DNA from: JBBATK01 sp039810585
GTDB lineage: Bacteria; Bacteroidota; Ignavibacteria; Kapaibacteriales; NICIL-2
Reading direction: 5' to 3'
NCBI GenBank assembly: GCA_039810585.1
Contig: JBDHXF010000017.1
Coordinates: forward strand, 3,851-67,850
DNA length: 64,000 nt
How positions within the stretch are numbered: the stretch's first letter is position 1; the number at the start of each line of letters is the position of its first letter. A program made the position numbers and the translations under genes. The notes under the pieces are model-generated. The model saw nothing but the letters and a program-made list of their open reading frames with translations. It was not told where the DNA came from and searched no databases. Positions 62,546 to 64,000 of this stretch are shown one piece after another.

Positions 62546-62577
62546 CACAACACTCCTTCGTTATTCGTCTTGTGAGT

Positions 62578-63912
62578 TTATCGTAGTACTGACTCTGCGT
62601 CCGTTGAAATCGATCGCGCTACTCGCTGTGGAGCTTTGCTAATCGATCGTTCACGAATTCGCATTAAACCATAGGCTATACCTACCACACTCCACGAACT
62701 GAGCGGCATAAAGACGGCTGCAAACATGGGCGAAAGTTTATCCGCGCACGCTAGCGTCAAGCCAAACAGATTGTACGAAATGGATACGGCAAAGGCAATC
62801 TTGAGCACATTCACCGCGTAGCGACTGAGTTTGATAAACTCCGGTAAGCGATACAGGGTATCTGCGCTCACAATAACATCACTGGCCGGCGTGAATGCCG
62901 TGCTACTCTCACTCACCGCTATACCGACATTACTTTGGCGTAGAGCGCCCGCATCGTTCATACCGTCACCAATCATGGTCACAACTCGTCCGTGTTCTTG
63001 CAGTGAACTAACAAAGTCCAATTTGTCCTGCGGACTTTGCCGAAACACCAGGTGATCGTGCTCGAAGAAGGGTTCAAAATCACGTCTTTGGCTATCGGTG
63101 TCTCCACTGAGGATGTACAAATCGGCCGAACCTGCCATAAGCGTCAACGTTTGATCCATTCCCTCTCGCAATCGTAAGCGCATTCGGAACGATCCACGAT
63201 AGGTGCCGTCGATAGCTACTTGCACTCCGCCTTCCTCGCTATGCATCGGAGTTTCGATGCCTTGCTCTCTTAACCAGTGATGAGAGCCAACTGTCACCGT
63301 ATGCATTCCAACGCGAGCATGCAGGCCTTTGCCCGGCGTTTCTTCAAAGTCCGCGCAAGCGATCTGCTCGGAGTGACCATTCTCATACATCCATTGCGCA
63401 ATAGCATTGCTCAATGGATGAACGGAGTGTTTTGTGGCGGCAAGGACAAGGAGGCAATCACTACTCGAAAGCTCGCCGTCACCGAATTCTACCAAAGTTC
63501 CATTGGTTCCCGTGAGCGTACCCGTTTTGTCGAACACAACGGTGTCCGTTGCAGCCAAGTCGGCAACGACCTCTATACTTCGCAGGTAGAAATTTGCTTT
63601 TGCTAGGATGGTGAGTGCGGCACCAAAGGTAAACGGTGCAGCTAGCGTGAGAGCACATGGACAAGCCACGATAAGTACGGCGGTGAACACTTCCAATGCA
63701 CGACCGGTGTCCGGGAGATAGAGCAGGGATGCGACTACCGCAACTCCGAGGACAATCGCTGTAAAGTAATGTGCAAAGGCGTTTGAGATTTGCGTGTACC
63801 GACTCGTCTTCTTCTTTGAAAAGACGCTGTTATTCCACAACTGTGTCAGATACGAATGCGACACACTTTTCGTCACTGTCATTTCTGTCTCGTTTTTTTT
63901 CTCTGCGCTCAT
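62578..63912 (-). CDS. ccoI: CcoI-type copper P-type ATPase lacking its N-terminal half
   Basis: This is the copper-transporting P1B-type ATPase that supplies cbb3 assembly, here only 444 residues where about 800 are usual. It starts at ATG 63910-63912, three codons after an in-frame TGA. The first recognisable segment is VTKSVSHSYLTQLWNN, which in complete CcoI proteins follows the actuator domain. The transmembrane helix with ACPCALTLA, the phosphorylation motif DKTGTLTG, the GDGMNDAGAL hinge and the last two helices are intact. The metal-binding N-terminal domain, the first transmembrane helices and the TGE actuator domain are missing. The 88 bases upstream to the window edge do not encode them in any frame. 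Either the gene is split with its first half elsewhere, or it has been truncated. Confidence 0.85.
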   Translation of the reverse strand: MSAEKKNETEMTVTKSVSHSYLTQLWNNSVFSKKKTSRYTQISNAFAHYFTAIVLGVAVVASLLYLPDTGRALEVFTAVLIVACPCALTLAAPFTFGAALTILAKANFYLRSIEVVADLAATDTVVFDKTGTLTGTNGTLVEFGDGELSSSDCLLVLAATKHSVHPLSNAIAQWMYENGHSEQIACADFEETPGKGLHARVGMHTVTVGSHHWLREQGIETPMHSEEGGVQVAIDGTYRGSFRMRLRLREGMDQTLTLMAGSADLYILSGDTDSQRRDFEPFFEHDHLVFRQSPQDKLDFVSSLQEHGRVVTMIGDGMNDAGALRQSNVGIAVSESSTAFTPASDVIVSADTLYRLPEFIKLSRYAVNVLKIAFAVSISYNLFGLTLACADKLSPMFAAVFMPLSSWSVVGIAYGLMRIRERSISKAPQRVARSISTDAESVLR

Positions 63913-64000
63913 TACTGTTCAGTTTTTTTTGAAGATAAAAACAGATGGAGAAACAACACATTAAATTTAACAAAAATGTCGAAAGGAATATAATGTTTGA
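63913..64000. other. AT-rich flank upstream of the truncated ccoI
   Basis: This 88-bp stretch is AT-rich. It has an 8-T run about 10 bp upstream of the ccoI start, and another 8-T run (63893-63900) lies just inside the gene. No reading frame on the minus strand resembles the missing actuator domain of CcoI. It could hold the operon promoter; no clear FNR-like site was seen. It ends at the window edge. Confidence 0.4.

Noticed and set aside
63890..64000. Frameshift in the A8/T8 run as the cause of the short ccoI
   Set aside because: Reading the upstream bases in the other frames gives no actuator-domain sequence, so a single indel in the run does not restore the missing half within the window.

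Overview
The window looks like a piece of chromosome from a Gram-negative bacterium of the Bacteroidota/Chlorobiota (FCB) assemblage, possibly a Kapabacteria- or Ignavibacteria-like lineage. That placement is inference. The evidence is: two secreted beta-propeller proteins with C-terminal domains of the type IX secretion (T9SS) type A kind; a DUF3098 membrane protein; a fused CcoN-CcoO cytochrome cbb3 oxidase; a cobalamin-riboswitch operon with a BtuG-like lipoprotein; and lipid A / LPS genes (lpxK, GT9 heptosyltransferase-like). Base composition is near 50% GC by eye. No phage, insertion sequence, CRISPR array, tRNA or rRNA was recognised.

Layout, left to right. 1-4.3 kb (minus): a partial VWA protein, HslUV protease, TMEM14-like protein and a LolD-type ATPase. 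4.4-9.8 kb: an RsmB-like rRNA methyltransferase and a HAD hydrolase (plus), a Yip1/C26-amidotransferase/lpxK cluster (minus) and an ElaA-like acetyltransferase. 9.8-16.6 kb: an outer-membrane-barrel candidate and a large lipoprotein, prfA, a GT4 glycosyltransferase and purB. 16.7-21.8 kb (minus): long RecQ with a translationally close AlbA_2 (Schlafen-type) protein, then a peptide-binding lipoprotein. 21.9-25.9 kb: a GH113-like lipoprotein, DUF3098, DUF1232, a clear terminator, and rsmI carrying a very long RGG/Asn-rich tail. 25.9-26.8 kb has no convincing gene. 26.8-31.3 kb: two thioredoxin-fold proteins, queA, YbbR and DUF58 proteins. 31.4-34.6 kb (plus): a methyltransferase, then a tightly overlapping rhodanese-OsmC-GH13-like operon.

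34.6-41.9 kb (minus): a T9SS cargo protein, aspS, and three glycosyltransferases likely for surface glycan. 41.97-45.4 kb (plus): a canonical cobalamin riboswitch with two terminator-like hairpins, a BtuG-like propeller lipoprotein and a BtuB-like TonB receptor, which together form a B12 capture operon. 45.7-48.6 kb: uvrA. 48.6-56.1 kb (minus): a second T9SS cargo protein, a Dna2-like nuclease-helicase and recJ. 56.4-63.9 kb (minus): a cbb3 oxidase operon in the order ccoI (truncated), ccoS, ccoNO, ccoQ, ccoP, ccoG, ccoH, and a SafE/TauE-like membrane protein.

DNA repair/recombination (recQ, uvrA, Dna2-like, recJ), translation quality (prfA, aspS, queA, rsmI, RsmB-like) and envelope functions dominate. 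The items most worth a second look are the B12 operon with its start-codon-abutting terminator, the RGG-tailed RsmI, the CcoI that lacks its N-terminal half, the GH13-like protein lacking the invariant active-site Arg, and the bacterial Dna2-like enzyme.
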